Part shown: positions 44,645-54,032 of the stretch, in pieces | Position numbering within the stretch: the first letter of the stretch is position 1 | Layout of the letters: every line of letters begins with the position of its first letter | DNA from: Ahrensia kielensis DSM 5890 | Lineage (GTDB): Bacteria; Pseudomonadota; Alphaproteobacteria; Rhizobiales; Rhizobiaceae | Assembly (NCBI RefSeq): GCF_000374465.1 | Contig: NZ_KB894531.1 | Span: 62,001-126,000 of the forward strand | Direction: 5' to 3' | DNA length: 64,000 bases | Position numbers and translations under genes: made by a program | Notes under the pieces: generated by a model | What the model saw: the letters and a program-made list of their open reading frames with translations, nothing else | What the model was told of the DNA's origin: nothing | Databases searched by the model: none

Positions 44645-44669
44645 AACGAAGCAGCCCAGCTTTGGTTCC
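44645..44669 (-). promoter_or_regulatory. EcfG-type promoter of the DUF883-to-dps gene run
   Basis: On the minus strand GGAAC (44669-44665) is followed after exactly 16 nt by CGTT (44648-44645), the perfect general stress consensus. It lies about 42 nt before the DUF883 start codon and partly beside the stop of the upstream HupE gene. Confidence 0.88.
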
Positions 44670-44685
44670 AACTTTCTTCAACGCA

Positions 44686-45831
44686 TTAAAGAAAAACCCG
44701 CTCGACAAACCAATAAGCACCAACAAGTCCAATTAAGATGGAGGCAGGGTTAGAAATATAAGTGCGGTAGAAAGGTTTGTGGCTAAACCACAGACCAACC
44801 GCGAGATAGGCCATGGCAATAACCGTTAGCTGACCCAGCTCCACACCGATATTAAATCCAATCAAGCTGGTAACAAAGCGGCTGCCATCAAGACCAAATT
44901 CGCCAAGAACCGATGCAAAGCCCAATCCATGCAATAAGCCAAAAAGCAGCACGACAATGAGGCGCCACGGTTTCATTTCACTGGTCATCAGATTCTCAAC
45001 AGCGACATAGACAATCGACGCGGCAATAAGAGGCTCAACAATTTCAGGCGCAATATTAACAATTCCCAATATCCCCAAAGCCAAGGTCAATGTATGGGCC
45101 AAAGTGAACGTCGTTACCTGCAAAAGCAGCGGCTTTAGTTTAGGCGATAGGAAAAACAGACCGAGTACAAAAAGAATATGGTCTAGCCCAAGCGGTAAAA
45201 TGTGCTCGAAGCCGGCGACAATATAACGCTTGAATACAGACCAAGCACTTTCATCGACCCCGCCTGTACGCGGAATTGCAGCGGAAACTTCCCCGTCACG
45301 CAAAAACGCCGTGTAAGCTTCTGGTCCACCCTCCTGTTGGCGCAGCACCAAAGGGCCAAACTTGCGCTCCCAGCCAATGGTAACTGAGGTATCATCTTCG
45401 GGGAGTTCTGCGCGCAATGTGAGCTTGGAATCACGTAATAATTCCACATTCAGCTCGTCTGAAATTTCCACACGATCAAGCACCGGTATTATTTTTGTTT
45501 CACCCGCCATGATTTTGAAGCCAGACTGCATCTGCGGCCAGAACGCACGGAACTTCTGCTCCATTTCATCGGGCGATAATGCGCGCAGGCTATCATAATC
45601 TGCGGCCTGTTCAGTCAAGTTGGTGTCTTCAACTTCACTTAAATTCACCCCGGCAACAAATGCTTCCAGATTAACATCAACGCTAAGCACCATTTCCTTA
45701 TCATCAATAATAAGGTCACCAATTGCTGGCCGCGTTTCATGCGCATATGCCGCTGGTAACGTTGCAGCAAACAAGAGCGCGATCATCAGCAAACTTGACT
45801 TAAACCCAGTGAAGGACACATTGGGAAGCAT
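44686..45831 (-). CDS. HupE/UreJ family membrane protein
   Basis: The 381-residue protein has a signal peptide (cleaved about YAHA/HETRP), a periplasmic domain (about 35-190) and a C-terminal HupE/UreJ_2 domain of six to seven helices. The family's metal-binding histidines are visible in GFEHILPLGLDHILFVLG, TLAHTLTLALG and FGLLHGLGFAS. HupE proteins import nickel or related divalent metals. The start is uncertain: an in-frame ATG at 45855 overlaps the start codon of the divergent gene, so I prefer the ATG at 45831. Confidence 0.85.
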   Translation of the reverse strand: MLPNVSFTGFKSSLLMIALLFAATLPAAYAHETRPAIGDLIIDDKEMVLSVDVNLEAFVAGVNLSEVEDTNLTEQAADYDSLRALSPDEMEQKFRAFWPQMQSGFKIMAGETKIIPVLDRVEISDELNVELLRDSKLTLRAELPEDDTSVTIGWERKFGPLVLRQQEGGPEAYTAFLRDGEVSAAIPRTGGVDESAWSVFKRYIVAGFEHILPLGLDHILFVLGLFFLSPKLKPLLLQVTTFTLAHTLTLALGILGIVNIAPEIVEPLIAASIVYVAVENLMTSEMKPWRLIVVLLFGLLHGLGFASVLGEFGLDGSRFVTSLIGFNIGVELGQLTVIAMAYLAVGLWFSHKPFYRTYISNPASILIGLVGAYWFVERVFL

Positions 45832-45853
45832 GGAACTATAAAGGTTACGGAAC

Positions 45854-46672
45854 ATGTGGATTAATCGCCTTAGAATATTTGCGTCTGTTGCCTGCTTATT
45901 CAGCGCTCCTGCCAGCGCACACGAAATGTGGCTGGAAGGTGTGAACTATGAAATAGATGTGGATGAGAAAATCGTCAGCAATCTTAAAGTGGGACAAAAC
46001 TTCAAAGGCAGTACCTACTCTTTTTTTCCAGACAGTTTTCAACGCTTTGACATAGCGCTAGCCGATCAGCTTAAACCTGTAGAAGGGCGCCTTGGCAATC
46101 GTCCAACTGTTGATATTAATGCATTGGGCGAAGGATTGAACATTCTCCTATATCAGTCAAACGATATGATCGTCACATATACGGAGTTTGATAAATTTGC
46201 GTCTTTTGTCACGCATAAGGCCTTTGAAAACACGCTTGCTGAACATGAACAACGCGGTTTTCCAAAAGATAAATTTCGAGAAGTTTATTCGCGTTATGCC
46301 AAGAGCCTTATTGGTGTCGGCAATGCGAGGGGCGCTGATCGCTCTTACGGACTAGAAACTGAAATCGTTGCGCTGGAAAACCCTTACACAGATAAGCTAG
46401 ATGATGGGTTTGATGTGAAGGTTCTTTATCAGGGAAGCCCGCGCAAAAATGCTCAGGTCGAAGTTTTTGAGAAGACTGCGGATGCCGAAGACGATGTGCG
46501 GGTGTTCACGACAAGAACCAATGATGACGGCATCGCGACAATCGCGGTAAAGCCGGACCACATATACCAACTTGATGCAGTTGTTATTCGGCAACCCGCA
46601 AATGCGCTCGCGCAGGAAAAAAATGCTGTCTGGGAAACGCTATGGGCCAATATGACCTTTGCGACGCCCTGA
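45854..46672 (+). CDS. DUF4198 periplasmic protein
   Basis: The 272-residue protein has a signal peptide cleaved about SASA/HEMWLEG (residue 22), and the DUF4198 fold with a mature N-terminal His (HEMW), which in NikM-like relatives contributes to metal binding. A beta-sandwich domain follows at about 170-250 (VKVLYQGSPRKNAQVEVFE). These proteins are thought to help periplasmic metal capture. It is divergent from the HupE gene, with the start codons practically touching, so the two probably share a promoter region inside each other's 5-prime ends. It meets slyX tail to tail with no gap. Confidence 0.82.
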   Translation: MWINRLRIFASVACLFSAPASAHEMWLEGVNYEIDVDEKIVSNLKVGQNFKGSTYSFFPDSFQRFDIALADQLKPVEGRLGNRPTVDINALGEGLNILLYQSNDMIVTYTEFDKFASFVTHKAFENTLAEHEQRGFPKDKFREVYSRYAKSLIGVGNARGADRSYGLETEIVALENPYTDKLDDGFDVKVLYQGSPRKNAQVEVFEKTADAEDDVRVFTTRTNDDGIATIAVKPDHIYQLDAVVIRQPANALAQEKNAVWETLWANMTFATP

Positions 46673-46888
46673 TTACCAATGCGGCGGCTTTTGCGTTGGC
46701 GCGGCAGCACTCGCATCAGACTCAAATTCTACGATACGGCCAGTTAGCGCTTCAACACGGCGGCGTAAATCAGCGATAATTTTGCCTTGTTCAACAACCA
46801 CGCCGTTCAGATCATCAAGCATCTGAGCTTGATGCGCGGCCAAAATTTCCAAATCATCAAGACGTGTGGTTTCAGCCCGATCCATCAT
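46673..46888 (-). CDS. slyX: SlyX family protein
   Basis: The 71-residue protein is a short coiled coil (LDDLEILAAHQAQMLDDLNGVVVEQGKIIADLRRRVEALTG) ending in the SlyX signature PPHW. Function is unknown. The start may be either of two adjacent ATGs. Its stop abuts the stop of the DUF4198 gene. Confidence 0.85.
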   Translation of the reverse strand: MMDRAETTRLDDLEILAAHQAQMLDDLNGVVVEQGKIIADLRRRVEALTGRIVEFESDASAAAPTQKPPHW

Positions 46889-47063
46889 AAATCCTCTGCA
46901 TAAAGTTTGTTCTTAAGAGCATAACACTTTCTAATGCGCACTGTCTCTTGCGATTTTAAGTTGATATCACTGATTTTGTTCGGCTACAGCTTATGTGCAG
47001 GGCTAGATTATCAAGCTGGACCTGCTAGGCTTTGACCAACTGATCAAATTTTGAGTGTGTTGT

Positions 47064-48602
47064 ATGGCAGAATATGCAATCGAACTGGCCGGCATTAATA
47101 AGAGCTTTGGCCCCGTTAAAGCGAACCGCGATATCAATCTGCAAATCAAGCAGGGAACTATTCACGGTATTATCGGTGAAAATGGCGCGGGGAAATCCAC
47201 GCTCATGTCGATCCTTTACGGGTTTTATCAAGCCGATTCCGGTGAGATTAGCATTGATGGCAAGAACACCAAGATCAACTCTTCCAATGACGCTATAGCG
47301 CTTGGCATTGGCATGGTTCACCAGCACTTCATGCTGGTTGAAAATTTTACCGTTCTTGAAAACATCATTCTTGGCGCTGAAGATTCCCAGCTTTTGTCAG
47401 GCAGCATTTCCAAAGCACGCTCAGAACTTGTTCGCTTAGAGAAAGAATATGAGCTGAATGTTGATCCTGACGCGATCATTGAAGAACTGCCTGTTGGTAT
47501 TCAGCAACGGGTCGAAATTCTAAAGGCGCTTTACCGAGGCGCTGAAATTCTCATTCTTGATGAACCGACCGGGGTGTTGACACCATCAGAGGCAGATCAC
47601 CTATTTCGCATTCTCGAACAGTTAAAAGAACAGGGAAAAACGATCGTTCTGATCACACATAAATTGCGTGAGATCATGGCCGTGACCGATGAAGTATCTG
47701 TGATGCGCCAAGGCACGATTGTAGCGACACGCAAAACGGACAAAACCTCTGTCGAAGAATTAGCCGAGCTTATGGTTGGCCGCCGCGTCTTGCTGCGCGT
47801 AGAAAAGGGCGACCCGAACCCCGGTGAAATAAAGCTTGCTGTTCAAAACCTGACCGTGCGCGATTCACGCGGCATCGATATGGTCAAAAATGTTTCCCTT
47901 GATGTGCGTGCCGGTGAAATTGTTGGCATTGCAGGTGTGGCGGGTAATGGGCAGAGCCAATTGATTGAGGCGATTACCGGCATAAGACCGGCAAAAGAAG
48001 GACGCGTTCTTTTAGACGGAGAACCGATTGATGTTACTGGGCAGGCCGATCCAGCCATGCTGCGCAAACGCGGGCTGGCCCATGTTCCAGAAGACCGTCA
48101 CCATATGGGGTTGGTTCTGGCGTTTGAAGAGGCTGAAAATTCCATTCTTGGCTATCATGATGATCCAAGTTATTTATCTGGCCCGATGCTCAATATCGAA
48201 GCCATTCGCAATGATGCGCGCGATAAGATTGAAAAATACGACATTCGTCCAGCCAATTGCCGCTTAAAGACTGCGAATTTTTCTGGTGGCAACCAGCAGA
48301 AGATCGTGCTCGCCCGTGAGATGGAAACAGACCCTTCCGTTTTAATCGTCGGCCAGCCAACACGCGGCGTTGATGTTGGCGCCATTGAATTTATTCACAA
48401 GCGGATTATCGAAATGCGCGATGCGGGCAAGGCTGTCTTGTTGGTGTCTGTTGAGCTTGATGAAATTCGCTCACTTGCAGACCGGATCATCGTTATGTTC
48501 GACGGCAAGGTGGTTGGTGAGTGTGGGCCAGAAGCAACCGAAGGCGAGCTTGGCCTTTTGATGGCCGGTGTTACGAACGATAAAATAGAAGCGGCGGAGT
48601 AA
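47064..48602 (+). CDS. Nucleoside-type ABC importer, ATP-binding protein (two ATPase domains)
   Basis: The 512-residue protein contains two fused ABC ATPase domains as in sugar and nucleoside importers (XylG/NupA/YufO type). Domain 1 has Walker A GENGAGKS at 38-45. Domain 2 has a degenerate Walker A (GVAGNGQSQ, about 290) and the signature SGGNQQK near 405. Degeneracy of the second site is normal for this class. The genes that follow (two permeases, cdd, PNP, deoC, deoA) indicate nucleosides as substrate. I chose the ATG at 47064 (MAEYAI). No substrate-binding lipoprotein (Bmp) gene is present in this operon. Confidence 0.92.
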   Translation: MAEYAIELAGINKSFGPVKANRDINLQIKQGTIHGIIGENGAGKSTLMSILYGFYQADSGEISIDGKNTKINSSNDAIALGIGMVHQHFMLVENFTVLENIILGAEDSQLLSGSISKARSELVRLEKEYELNVDPDAIIEELPVGIQQRVEILKALYRGAEILILDEPTGVLTPSEADHLFRILEQLKEQGKTIVLITHKLREIMAVTDEVSVMRQGTIVATRKTDKTSVEELAELMVGRRVLLRVEKGDPNPGEIKLAVQNLTVRDSRGIDMVKNVSLDVRAGEIVGIAGVAGNGQSQLIEAITGIRPAKEGRVLLDGEPIDVTGQADPAMLRKRGLAHVPEDRHHMGLVLAFEEAENSILGYHDDPSYLSGPMLNIEAIRNDARDKIEKYDIRPANCRLKTANFSGGNQQKIVLAREMETDPSVLIVGQPTRGVDVGAIEFIHKRIIEMRDAGKAVLLVSVELDEIRSLADRIIVMFDGKVVGECGPEATEGELGLLMAGVTNDKIEAAE

Positions 48603-48606
48603 ACCC

Positions 48607-49749
48607 ATGGCACAGCCTTATTCACAATTACCGCGGTGGGTCGATTACGGGCTTATTCCTCTTATTAATCTAACCGTCGCTTTTCTGGTCGCAGGTCTTG
48701 TTGTTTTAGCTGTTGGCGAAAACCCGCTTCGCGCAGCTGTCTTGATGGTTGAAGGCGCTTTTGGTTCCGGCGATGGCATTGGCTACACGCTTTACTATGC
48801 AACAAACTTTATCTTCACTGGACTTGCCGTTGCGGTGGCTTTCCACTGCGGGCTCTTTAATATTGGCGGCGAAGGCCAAGCCTATATTGGTGGTTTAGGT
48901 GTCGCTGTTGGGTGTCTTGCATTTGACAGCGTTTTTCCGTGGTGGATCAACCTGCCCATCGCCACACTTTGCGCGGCAGCTTTTGGCGGCCTTTGGGCGT
49001 TAATACCAGCTCTTTTACAAGCCAAGCGCGGCAGCCATGTTGTTATTACAACGATCATGTTTAACTTCATCGCAGCGTCATTGATGGTCTACCTCTTGGT
49101 TGATGTTTTAAAGCCTGTCGGGCAGATGGCTGTTGAAACACGCCCATTTGCTGAAGGTGCATCGCTTCCAAGATTGGATTGGATGATTGAGGCCTTTGGT
49201 TTCACGATTCGCCGAGCGCCGTTAAACATCACTTTTCTTTTGGCGTTGATAACATCGTTTCTTGTGTGGATTCTCATATGGCGCACGCGCCTTGGTTATG
49301 AAATCCGCACCATGGGCCATAGCCCGAAAGCGGCGCAATATGCAGGCATCAACACAACCAAGATCATTGTTATAACTATGATGATCTCAGGTGGTCTTGC
49401 CGGTATGATGGCGCTCAATCCTGTTATGGGCGCACAAGAGCGCTTGCAGCTTGATTTTGTGACAGGTGCTGGATTTGTCGGCATTGCTGTGGCGCTCATG
49501 GGCCGTTCACACCCTGCAGGGATTATTCCTGCGGCTATTTTATTCGGCATGCTCTATCAGGGCGGTGCAGAAATGTCATTTGAGATGCCAGCGATTACCC
49601 GCGATATGATCGTGATTATTCAAGGTCTCGTTATTCTTTTTGCTGGAGCGCTTGAGCACATGTTCCGCCCTTATATTTCATTGTTTTTTGGACGTATTGC
49701 AGACAGCTCTCTTAAAGCTGCACCAGCAACCACAGGAGAGGGTCATTGA
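48607..49749 (+). CDS. Nucleoside-type ABC importer, permease 1
   Basis: The 380-residue polytopic protein belongs to the BPD_transp_2 (LivH/RbsC-like) permease family, with about nine to ten helices, an N-terminal hydrophobic signal anchor and the conserved loop RTRLGYEIRTMGHSPKAAQYAGI near 225-250. It forms one half of the importer channel with the next gene product. It starts 4 nt after the ATPase stop and overlaps the second permease gene by 4 nt. Confidence 0.92.
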   Translation: MAQPYSQLPRWVDYGLIPLINLTVAFLVAGLVVLAVGENPLRAAVLMVEGAFGSGDGIGYTLYYATNFIFTGLAVAVAFHCGLFNIGGEGQAYIGGLGVAVGCLAFDSVFPWWINLPIATLCAAAFGGLWALIPALLQAKRGSHVVITTIMFNFIAASLMVYLLVDVLKPVGQMAVETRPFAEGASLPRLDWMIEAFGFTIRRAPLNITFLLALITSFLVWILIWRTRLGYEIRTMGHSPKAAQYAGINTTKIIVITMMISGGLAGMMALNPVMGAQERLQLDFVTGAGFVGIAVALMGRSHPAGIIPAAILFGMLYQGGAEMSFEMPAITRDMIVIIQGLVILFAGALEHMFRPYISLFFGRIADSSLKAAPATTGEGH

Positions 49750-50723
49750 TAGAAGCGTTTAACACAATCATCCTAATTCTTGACTCAACTGTTCGGCTCT
49801 CTGTGCCGTTGCTGCTGGCTTGTTTGGCAGGACTTTATTCAGAGCGCGCAGGTGTGTTCGATATTGGCCTTGAAGGAAAAATGTTGGCTGGCGCATTTGC
49901 GGGAGCCGCAGCGGCATCGGTTTACGGTTCTGCGTGGATAGGCCTTGTTGCTGCTATTTTAGTCTCAATCGCCCTATCACTGGTTCATGGCTTTGCGTCG
50001 ATTACGCATCGCGGCAACCAAATCGTATCGGGCGTTGCGATCAACTTTATTGCCGCTGGTTCAACAATTATTCTTGGCCAAGCTTGGTTTAGACAAGGTG
50101 GCAGAACACCGCCGCTCGGTTCAGACGGAAGCCGTTTTGAAACTATAAATTTGCCCTTCGCCGATAGTATCAACGGCATACCCGTTTTGGGCCCAATTTA
50201 CTCTGAGCTTTTGTCTGGCCACTCTATTCTCGTTTATGTGGCGTTTGCAGCGGTGCCGCTAACGTGGTGGGTTTTGTTTAGAACCCGCTTCGGGCTGCGG
50301 TTGCGTGCTGTTGGTGAAAATCCGGCAGCTGTTGATACGGCAGGTATCTCTGTCGTTTGGCTGCGTTACCGCGCTGTGATTTGTTGCGGCATATTATGCG
50401 GCCTTGCAGGTGCGTATCTATCGGTTGCTCAAAATGCCGGCTTTGTGAAAGATATGACAGCGGGCAAAGGCTTTATCGCACTCGCCGCGCTGATATTTGC
50501 CAAGTGGAAACCCATTAATGCGATGTATGCTTGCCTTCTCTTTGGCTTTCTTGATGCGATTGCAATACGGTTTTCAGGTATCAAAATCCCTGGGCTATTT
50601 GAAATTCCAGCACAGTTCATGCAAGCGCTGCCTTATATTTTGACAGTTATATTGCTTGCTGGATTTATCGGCAAAGCGATCCCGCCGAAAGCCGGTGGGC
50701 AACCCTATGTGAAGGAACGCTGA
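49746..50723 (+). CDS. Nucleoside-type ABC importer, permease 2
   Basis: The 325-residue protein is the second BPD_transp_2 permease, with SERAGVFDIGLEGKMLAGAF near the N-terminus and RTRFGLRLRAVGENPAAVDTAGI as coupling loop. The start is TTG overlapping the previous TGA stop (TTGA) and has AGGAG about eight bases upstream; no better start exists. It is followed 1 nt later by cdd. Confidence 0.92.
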   Translation: MIEAFNTIILILDSTVRLSVPLLLACLAGLYSERAGVFDIGLEGKMLAGAFAGAAAASVYGSAWIGLVAAILVSIALSLVHGFASITHRGNQIVSGVAINFIAAGSTIILGQAWFRQGGRTPPLGSDGSRFETINLPFADSINGIPVLGPIYSELLSGHSILVYVAFAAVPLTWWVLFRTRFGLRLRAVGENPAAVDTAGISVVWLRYRAVICCGILCGLAGAYLSVAQNAGFVKDMTAGKGFIALAALIFAKWKPINAMYACLLFGFLDAIAIRFSGIKIPGLFEIPAQFMQALPYILTVILLAGFIGKAIPPKAGGQPYVKER

Positions 50724-50724
50724 T

Positions 50725-51132
50725 ATGGCCGACCTAGACCCGTTATTTTCTGCAGCTAAAACAGCAATGGAAAAGGCTCACGCAAAATATTCGGACTTTC
50801 CGGTTGGTGCCGCTATCTTAACCAAGGATGGCCACATCTTTTCCGGTGCCAATATCGAAATTATCTCATTTCCAGAAGGTTGGTGCGCTGAGACAACGGC
50901 CATTTCTCACTTCGTCATGGCTGGCGGCGGCGAGATAACCGATATTTGCGTCATCGCGGAGAAAAAGGACATTTGCACGCCCTGTGGCGGATGTCGTCAA
51001 CGGTTAGCTGAATTTGCACCAGCCGAAGCAAAAGTACATCTCTGTACGATGGAGGGCATCGTGCAAACAGTGACTATGGCCGATCTCCTGCCGCACGGAT
51101 TTGAATCTGATGTTCTGGCGAAAACAAACTAA
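50725..51132 (+). CDS. cdd: Cytidine deaminase
   Basis: The 135-residue protein has the tetrameric cytidine deaminase zinc site: C54-A55-E56 (GWCAETTA) and P86-C87-GG-C90-R. It deaminates cytidine and deoxycytidine to uridine and deoxyuridine, feeding the downstream thymidine/uridine phosphorolysis. Length matches the small bacterial form. It is embedded in the nucleoside uptake operon. Confidence 0.94.
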   Translation: MADLDPLFSAAKTAMEKAHAKYSDFPVGAAILTKDGHIFSGANIEIISFPEGWCAETTAISHFVMAGGGEITDICVIAEKKDICTPCGGCRQRLAEFAPAEAKVHLCTMEGIVQTVTMADLLPHGFESDVLAKTN

Positions 51133-51150
51133 ACCAAAGCAGGCCTAATA

Positions 51151-51948
51151 TTGAAAACGACAATCGACACGATCATTGAAAAGCTAGACGGTTTGGCACC
51201 GCGCACCGCACTTGTGCTCGGTTCCGGCCTAGGCGGGCTTGTTGATGCGCTCGAAAACCCCATCCGCTTTTCCTATAGTGATCTTGAAGGTTTTCCATCT
51301 AGCGGCGTTTCTGGCCATGCGGGCGAACTTGTTGCCGGCACCATAAGCGATAAGCCGGTATTTATACTTTCAGGACGTGCGCACTATTATGAAAACGGCA
51401 ATGCCAACGCGATGCGCCCTGCATTGGAGCTTCTTAAAGGGCTTGGTGTTGAGCGCCTTATATTGACGAACTCTGCGGGTTCATTGCGCGATGATATGCC
51501 GCCCGGTTCTGTCATGATGCTAACCGATCATATTAATTTTTCAGGCACCAACCCTCTTATCGGCGAAGAAACTGACGACCGGTTTGTTGGCATGACATCG
51601 GCCTATGATAAATCGCTATGCGCTGCACTTGAAGCAGCAGCAGGAGAAGCCAAAATTGAACTAAGCAAGGGTGTCTATATGTGGTTTTCCGGCCCTAGCT
51701 TTGAAACACCTGCCGAGATACGCATGGCACGCACATTCGGTGCAGACGCCGTTGGAATGTCCACAGTACCCGAAGTTATCATTGGCCGTTTTCTTGGCCT
51801 AAAATGTGCAGCTTGCTCGGTTATTACAAACTTTGGAGCAGGTATTACCGGCTCTGAACTTAGCCATGATGAAACCAAAGAGATGGCTCCCATTGGCGGG
51901 AAACGGCTACAGGCTATCTTGGTAAAAGCCATTAGAGATTTGGATTAA
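51151..51948 (+). CDS. punA: Purine-nucleoside phosphorylase (trimeric PNP family)
   Basis: The 265-residue protein has PNP family motifs: VLGSGLGGLVDAL, phosphate-site R/H in SGRAHYYENG, LTNSAGSL, SGPSFETPAEIRM and the purine-site N in VITNFGAG. It phosphorolyses inosine, guanosine and deoxy forms to base and ribose-1-phosphate. The start is TTG at 51151; no ATG lies in a sensible place and AGG is about ten bases upstream. deoC follows with no gap. Confidence 0.9.
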   Translation: MKTTIDTIIEKLDGLAPRTALVLGSGLGGLVDALENPIRFSYSDLEGFPSSGVSGHAGELVAGTISDKPVFILSGRAHYYENGNANAMRPALELLKGLGVERLILTNSAGSLRDDMPPGSVMMLTDHINFSGTNPLIGEETDDRFVGMTSAYDKSLCAALEAAAGEAKIELSKGVYMWFSGPSFETPAEIRMARTFGADAVGMSTVPEVIIGRFLGLKCAACSVITNFGAGITGSELSHDETKEMAPIGGKRLQAILVKAIRDLD

Positions 51949-52713
51949 ATGACCAACCGAACAGAAATAGCAAACCGTGCGCTTGGTCTCATTGATCTGA
52001 CCAATTTGAATGATGACTGCACATCGGATGCCATTATTGAATTGTGCCAAAGAGCACAAACCCGATTTGGAAATACAGCGGCAGTGTGCGTTTTTCCTGA
52101 TTTTATTGTTCAAGCTAAAACCATTTTAGCTGACACCAACGTCAAGGTTGCGACGGTTGTAAACTTTCCTGCAGGCGGCGACGATGTGCGTGCGACAATG
52201 CATGAAACAAAACAAGCCGTTGCCGATGGTGCCGACGAAATTGACCTTGTTTTGCCTTACACAGCCTTGAAAAATGGCGATGCTGACACCGCGCGTCATA
52301 TGGTTTCGACCATTCGTGCCGTAACCCACAATCAAGCAATTCTAAAAGTCATTATCGAGTCTGGCGAATTGATGGAGCCTAGCCTCATCAAGCAGGCCAC
52401 ACTTATTGCACTGGAAGAAGGTGCGGACTTTGTAAAAACCTCGACAGGCAAAGTAGAAATCAATGCAACACTAGAGGCTGCTCAAACTATCCTCGAAACT
52501 CTAAAAGAGTTTGGCGATAAATCGCGCGGTTTAAAATTTGCAGGCGGTATAAAAACCGTTGAAAATTGCGGCGCTTATCTGGCGCTTGTTGATAAAATTA
52601 TGGGACCAGAATGGGCCGGTGTTGATACATTGCGCTTTGGTTCGTCCGCAATGTTAAACGATATACTTGCTGCGCTTGAAGGCGGCGAAACTGTGACATC
52701 AGAGGGCTACTAA
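51949..52713 (+). CDS. deoC: Deoxyribose-phosphate aldolase
   Basis: The 254-residue protein is a class I aldolase with the Schiff-base lysine K163 in DFVKTSTGK, the acid DEIDLVLP (D97/D99 region) and a second lysine in LKFAGGIKT. It splits deoxyribose-5-phosphate into glyceraldehyde-3-phosphate and acetaldehyde, the carbon exit of nucleoside salvage. The ATG follows the PNP stop directly (TAAATG). Confidence 0.94.
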   Translation: MTNRTEIANRALGLIDLTNLNDDCTSDAIIELCQRAQTRFGNTAAVCVFPDFIVQAKTILADTNVKVATVVNFPAGGDDVRATMHETKQAVADGADEIDLVLPYTALKNGDADTARHMVSTIRAVTHNQAILKVIIESGELMEPSLIKQATLIALEEGADFVKTSTGKVEINATLEAAQTILETLKEFGDKSRGLKFAGGIKTVENCGAYLALVDKIMGPEWAGVDTLRFGSSAMLNDILAALEGGETVTSEGY

Positions 52714-52715
52714 TC

Positions 52716-54032
52716 GTGGCCGTGTTGTTGCAGGAAATAATCGCTAAAAAGCGCGATGGGCTAAAGCTGAGCGATGGTGATATTTCCGACTTCGTTACGG
52801 CCATTCAAAATGAAACCGCAAGCGATGCTCATATCGCCGCCTTTGCCATGGCTGTTTATTTCCAAGGCATGGATGATGAGGAAACCGTTGCGCTAACGCT
52901 TGCCATGCGTGACAGCGGCGATGTGCTCAGCTGGCCAACCTTAAAACGCCCGATTGCGGACAAGCATTCCACCGGCGGTGTTGGTGATAATGTCTCGCTC
53001 ATTCTAGCGCCGCTGGCTTCTGCGTGTGGTCTTGATATCCCGATGATATCTGGGCGTGGCCTTGGCCATACTGGCGGCACGCTCGACAAAATGGATTCAA
53101 TACCCGGTTATATATCCGAGCCAGAAACCGCACAATTTTTAAATATAACACGCAAAGCTGGATGCGCGATCATTGGCGCTTCAGCGGCTTTAGCACCGGC
53201 TGACAAACGCTTTTATGCTGTACGCGATGTCACTGCGACGGTTGAAAATATATCCTTGATCACAGCGTCGATTTTATCAAAGAAACTGGCCGCAGGCCCT
53301 GATTGGCTGGTACTGGATGTTAAATTTGGCGATGGTGCCTTTATGCGCGAACAACACGATGCGCGAAAGCTTGCTGAAAGTCTCGTGCGTGTTGGAAACG
53401 GCGCAGGCACAAAAACCATTGCGCTATTAACCGACATGAATGAACCGCTCGCCAGTACTGTCGGCAATGCGGTGGAAGTTAAAAATGCCATTGAATTTTT
53501 AAACGGTACGCACCGTGATCACAGACTTGAGGCTGTCACGATCGCGCTTGTGACACAGATGGTATTCATCGCTGGATTGGCCAAAAGCGAAGAGGAAGCT
53601 GAAGAGCATGTCCGTTCAGCGCTTAGCAGCAATCGCCCTGCTGAAATATTTGCCCAGATGGTTCATGGGCTCAGCGGCCCTGCCGACATCATGCAAAACT
53701 ATGATGAATATTTGCCGCGCGCTGCGGTCATAAGAGATATTCCAGCACCTGAAAATGGGTTTATCGCAGACATTAAAACGCGCTCTATCGGTGTTGCGGT
53801 TGTTGAGATGGGCGGCGGGCGACGTGCTGGCGGCGATAAGATCGACTATTCCGTTGGTTTTAGTCGATTAAAAAAGATCGGCGACAAAATCGAAAAAGGT
53901 CAGCCTCTTTGTACTGTTCACGCAAAGAGTGAGGCAGATGCAGATAAGGCGCAGACTACTATTCTTGAAGCTTACCGGATCGACTCAAAAGTACCGGATA
54001 GCAGAGCAATTATCGCTGATTTAGTATCTTAG
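52716..54032 (+). CDS. deoA: Thymidine phosphorylase
   Basis: The 438-residue protein has the pyrimidine phosphorylase signatures DKHSTGGVGD (82-91) and SGRGLGHTGGTLDK (112-125) plus an N-terminal helical domain and C-terminal biotinyl-like domain. It phosphorolyses thymidine and deoxyuridine. The start codon is GTG, placed 2 nt after the deoC stop. Its stop overlaps the stop of the convergent retropepsin gene by 4 nt. Confidence 0.94.
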   Translation: MAVLLQEIIAKKRDGLKLSDGDISDFVTAIQNETASDAHIAAFAMAVYFQGMDDEETVALTLAMRDSGDVLSWPTLKRPIADKHSTGGVGDNVSLILAPLASACGLDIPMISGRGLGHTGGTLDKMDSIPGYISEPETAQFLNITRKAGCAIIGASAALAPADKRFYAVRDVTATVENISLITASILSKKLAAGPDWLVLDVKFGDGAFMREQHDARKLAESLVRVGNGAGTKTIALLTDMNEPLASTVGNAVEVKNAIEFLNGTHRDHRLEAVTIALVTQMVFIAGLAKSEEEAEEHVRSALSSNRPAEIFAQMVHGLSGPADIMQNYDEYLPRAAVIRDIPAPENGFIADIKTRSIGVAVVEMGGGRRAGGDKIDYSVGFSRLKKIGDKIEKGQPLCTVHAKSEADADKAQTTILEAYRIDSKVPDSRAIIADLVS

